From Gammaproteobacteria bacterium (GTDB taxonomy: Bacteria; Pseudomonadota; Gammaproteobacteria; DSM-19610), in NCBI GenBank assembly GCA_030618475.1, contig JAUXDG010000124.1, forward strand, positions 1 to 7,712: a DNA stretch of 7,712 nt, read 5' to 3'. The number at the start of each line of letters is the position of its first letter. The first letter of the stretch is position 1. The notes below the pieces were generated by a model, which saw nothing but the letters and a program-made list of their open reading frames with translations, was not told the DNA's origin and did no database searches. Position numbers and translations under genes: made by a program. Shown one piece after another: positions 5,604 to 7,712 of the stretch.

Positions 5604-6508
5604 TCAATCACCCTTTCGTGTCTGGCCACAGCCCGCTGCAACAGCGTGATCAGCAGTACGACAGTGAAAAACACCACGGTCATGGCAGCGGCCCTGGCCA
5701 CCTGCTGACTGCCGAAGGCGCTGTTCACCGCCTCATACATGACGGTGGTTGTGGCATAGTTCGGACCGCCCTGCGTCATGATCTGCACCTGATCGAACAA
5801 ACGGAACGCCAGAATAGTGGTCACCAGAACAACAAAGATGATGGCATTACGCAGCTGAGGCAGGGTGATACAGACAAACTGCTGCCATCGGTTGGCACCA
5901 TCCACCCTCGCCGCCTCATACAGCTCATGCGCTATGCCCTGCAAAGCAGCTAACAGAATCACCATCTGAAAGCCCACGCCCTGCCAGATGGACGTCAGGC
6001 TTATCGCGGGTAACGCCCAGACAGGATCGTGCAAAAAATCCCGCGCCTGCCAGGCGCCCAGTGTGATTGTTTCCAGCACCTGGTTTAACAGACCTTGCGG
6101 GCCGGGCGCAAAGACAATAATCCACACCACGGCCACCAGCGAGAGCGGAAACACCACCGGCATAAAAAATAAGCTGCGGAAAATAACCATGCCGCGCAAG
6201 GGCTGGTTGACCAGCAGCGCCAACAGCAGTGCCAGAGCGGTCTGCAGCGGCACCACGATTAATGCGAATAGCGAATTATTGCGTAATGCCGCTAGAAACG
6301 CCTGATCACTGAAAATACGCTGATACTGGCTAAAGCCCATGAACTCCAGCGGCAGAGGCGAACCGAGTCGAAGATTGGTGAAGGAGAGGATGACCGACAA
6401 AACGAAAGGCAGCAATACAAAGCACGACAAACCCAGCAAGGCCGGTGAGGCGAACAGCCAGGCCAGCCGAGCGTCCCGATTAACCGTTTGATGGCCGGCA
6501 GACGTCAT
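5600..6508 (-). CDS. sugar ABC importer permease, MalF type
   Basis: The 302-residue inner-membrane protein has six predicted hydrophobic segments: roughly 15-43, 80-100, 110-134, 164-190, 221-238 and 273-291. The EAA loop is visible as YEAARVDGANRW (197-208) followed by ITLP (214-217). The MTQGGP segment (244-249) is a common MalF/UgpA-type feature. It lacks the extra N-terminal helices and large periplasmic loop of enteric MalF, being closer to the short UgpA/LacF-like form. The start ATG 6508 overlaps the stop of the binding-protein gene by four bases (ATGA). It pairs with the MalG-type product to form the channel. Confidence 0.95.
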   Translation of the reverse strand: MTSAGHQTVNRDARLAWLFASPALLGLSCFVLLPFVLSVILSFTNLRLGSPLPLEFMGFSQYQRIFSDQAFLAALRNNSLFALIVVPLQTALALLLALLVNQPLRGMVIFRSLFFMPVVFPLSLVAVVWIIVFAPGPQGLLNQVLETITLGAWQARDFLHDPVWALPAISLTSIWQGVGFQMVILLAALQGIAHELYEAARVDGANRWQQFVCITLPQLRNAIIFVVLVTTILAFRLFDQVQIMTQGGPNYATTTVMYEAVNSAFGSQQVARAAAMTVVFFTVVLLITLLQRAVARHERVIE

Positions 6509-7712
6509 TGCGGCAAGAACGGATAGCCTTGATTATCGCGAATGTCCTGATCTATTTTCTGCGCCGCAACATCCAGCGCCTGTTTCGCGTCACCACCATT
6601 GCGTATCTGTTGAAAGGCATTTTGAAACTCTGTTGTAATCACAGGATAAGCCGGAGTTTTCGGCCGCGGTACCGAAACGCCTTGCATCAGCTGCCCGGCA
6701 AACAAAGCCAATGGCCCTTGCCTGCTATAGAGTGTCGACTGCTGTACAGCACTTTTCGTCCCGGGCACAGCCCCATTGGCATCACACATGGCGAGAACTT
6801 CATCGGTCTGCATCAAAAAGTCGATGAATTTCGCCGCCACCCGGGGATGCCGGCTGTGACGCGAAATACCCCAGTTCCAGGAACCCTGGCCGGTGCGGCT
6901 GCCTTGACCAAAATCCGGCAGCGGCAATACGAGCAGGTCCTCTTTATGAACATTTCGATAACGTTCATATTCCCAGTGCCCAACCCAGGACAGGGCTACC
7001 CGCCCACGGGTAAAAGCGGCATCATCCAGATTGGCATCGACATAACCCCGCTGAATCCAGCTTTGTAACTGTTGCATGGCAGAAACGGCCGCCGGGCTGT
7101 TGATGGTGCCGTCACTGACCTGGTAACTTCGCCGGTCGATCAAGTCCGCACCCGCAGACTGCAGTACAGGGGAAAATCCATAGCTATACCATTCACCCGA
7201 ATAGTTCAGCTTGAGGTCCAGCACGCTTTGATCATCATCCATCGCCGCCAGTTGCCCGAGGATCTGATTGAACTCGTCAATCGACCAGGCATCCGCGGCA
7301 GATGCCGGAATGCGCGCCCCGATCTTTTGCAGCGCGCCTTTTCGCGCATACAGCCCCAGCCCGGAATCGTACACCCCGACACTGTAGAGATGTTGTCCGT
7401 AGCTGCCCTGTGCCACGATAGACGGTAACAGGTCATCCAGCAAAGAACGCGGCAACACATCTTCCAGGGGCATGAGATGCTGCTGCCAGATGTAGTTATA
7501 AAGATAGGGCCCGTCGAACTCCAGCACATCCGGCAAATCACCCGCCAATGCCGCGGCCTGGACTTGCGCGTTGTAATCACGTTCGGGGATGAAAGTGAGC
7601 TTCAGCTGTGCGTTATCGGATTGTTGATTGTAGCGCTCAAGCTGCGCCTGCAGAACCTGCCTTTCCGCTTCCTGACCGGCATGCGCCCAGACGTGCAGAA
7701 CCGTCAGATCGG
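6505..7712 (-). CDS. extracellular solute-binding protein (family 1) of the sugar ABC importer, 5' end beyond the right edge
   Basis: The frame is open from the right edge to the TGA at 6505-6507, giving 401 residues. The visible part begins almost at the mature N-terminus, with TVLHVWAHAGQEAERQVL, so only a signal peptide or lipoprotein leader of a few dozen residues should be missing. Family 1 binding-protein features are the early strand TVLHVWAH, the GDLPDVLEFDGP stretch, the VGVYDSGLGLYARK segment, and late GSWNWGISRHS with KFIDFLMQTDE. It would capture the solute in the periplasm and deliver it to the two permeases encoded downstream. The many aromatic residues (Trp, Tyr) would suit a sugar ligand, but no specific sugar can be assigned. 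The operon promoter and any regulator are outside the window. Confidence 0.93.
   Translation of the reverse strand, partial: DLTVLHVWAHAGQEAERQVLQAQLERYNQQSDNAQLKLTFIPERDYNAQVQAAALAGDLPDVLEFDGPYLYNYIWQQHLMPLEDVLPRSLLDDLLPSIVAQGSYGQHLYSVGVYDSGLGLYARKGALQKIGARIPASAADAWSIDEFNQILGQLAAMDDDQSVLDLKLNYSGEWYSYGFSPVLQSAGADLIDRRSYQVSDGTINSPAAVSAMQQLQSWIQRGYVDANLDDAAFTRGRVALSWVGHWEYERYRNVHKEDLLVLPLPDFGQGSRTGQGSWNWGISRHSRHPRVAAKFIDFLMQTDEVLAMCDANGAVPGTKSAVQQSTLYSRQGPLALFAGQLMQGVSVPRPKTPAYPVITTEFQNAFQQIRNGGDAKQALDVAAQKIDQDIRDNQGYPFLPQ

Noticed and set aside
7546..7548. TTG at 7548 as start of the binding-protein gene
   Set aside because: The frame continues upstream to the window edge with typical binding-protein sequence (TVLHVWAH...), so the true start is beyond the window.
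1..7712. CRISPR array, tRNA, rRNA, insertion sequence, toxin-antitoxin or phage defence genes
   Set aside because: No regularly spaced repeats, cloverleaf-like motifs, transposase motifs or defence-family domains were seen on either strand.

Overview
The window looks like chromosomal DNA of a free-living gammaproteobacterium. The evidence is bacterial gene families, moderately GC-rich DNA (by eye about 55%), Shine-Dalgarno starts, and a degenerate repeat at about 3563 that resembles the TGTAGGAGCG-type REP elements of Pseudomonas-like genomes. No genus can be named from what is visible, and there is no rRNA, tRNA, CRISPR array, insertion sequence or phage gene.

Layout. (1) Bases 1-1044, minus strand: the N-terminal 60% of a PTS Enzyme I, running off the left edge. 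(2) Bases 1045-1384: a divergent intergenic region with a TATAAT box for Enzyme I and a good sigma70-like promoter for the next gene. (3) 1385-2251, plus: a YeeZ-like NAD(P)-binding SDR protein. (4) 2369-2782, plus: a bacteriohemerythrin with a TTG start and all iron ligands. (5) 2806-3084, minus: a small MTH1187/YkoF-type thiamine-binding-family protein. (6) 3085-3243: a divergent promoter region built around a perfect dyad. (7) 3244-3510, plus: an 88-residue membrane-anchored protein of unknown function with a perfect glycine zipper. (8) 3511-3623: a convergent junction with a REP-like motif and a hairpin. (9) 3624 to the right edge, minus: a four-gene carbohydrate-type ABC importer operon, read right to left as binding protein (5' end missing), MalF-type permease, MalG-type permease, MalK/UgpC-type ATPase. 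Its junctions are 4-base ATGA overlaps or a 3-base gap.

How the genes work together. The importer genes clearly form one complete CUT1-type uptake system. The binding protein captures a sugar or sugar-like solute in the periplasm, the two permeases form the channel, and the ATPase powers it. Its substrate cannot be read from the sequence. The other genes are single units with no obvious shared pathway. Enzyme I would pass phosphate from PEP to an HPr-type protein encoded elsewhere.

Most of the window is ordinary. The points most worth a second look are a 54-base near-perfect inverted repeat inside the Enzyme I gene that encodes a Cys/His cluster at a domain linker, the six-glycine zipper of the 88-residue protein, and the symmetrical operator-like dyad that supplies both -35 boxes of a divergent promoter pair. 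I found no evidence for a complete new multi-gene system.
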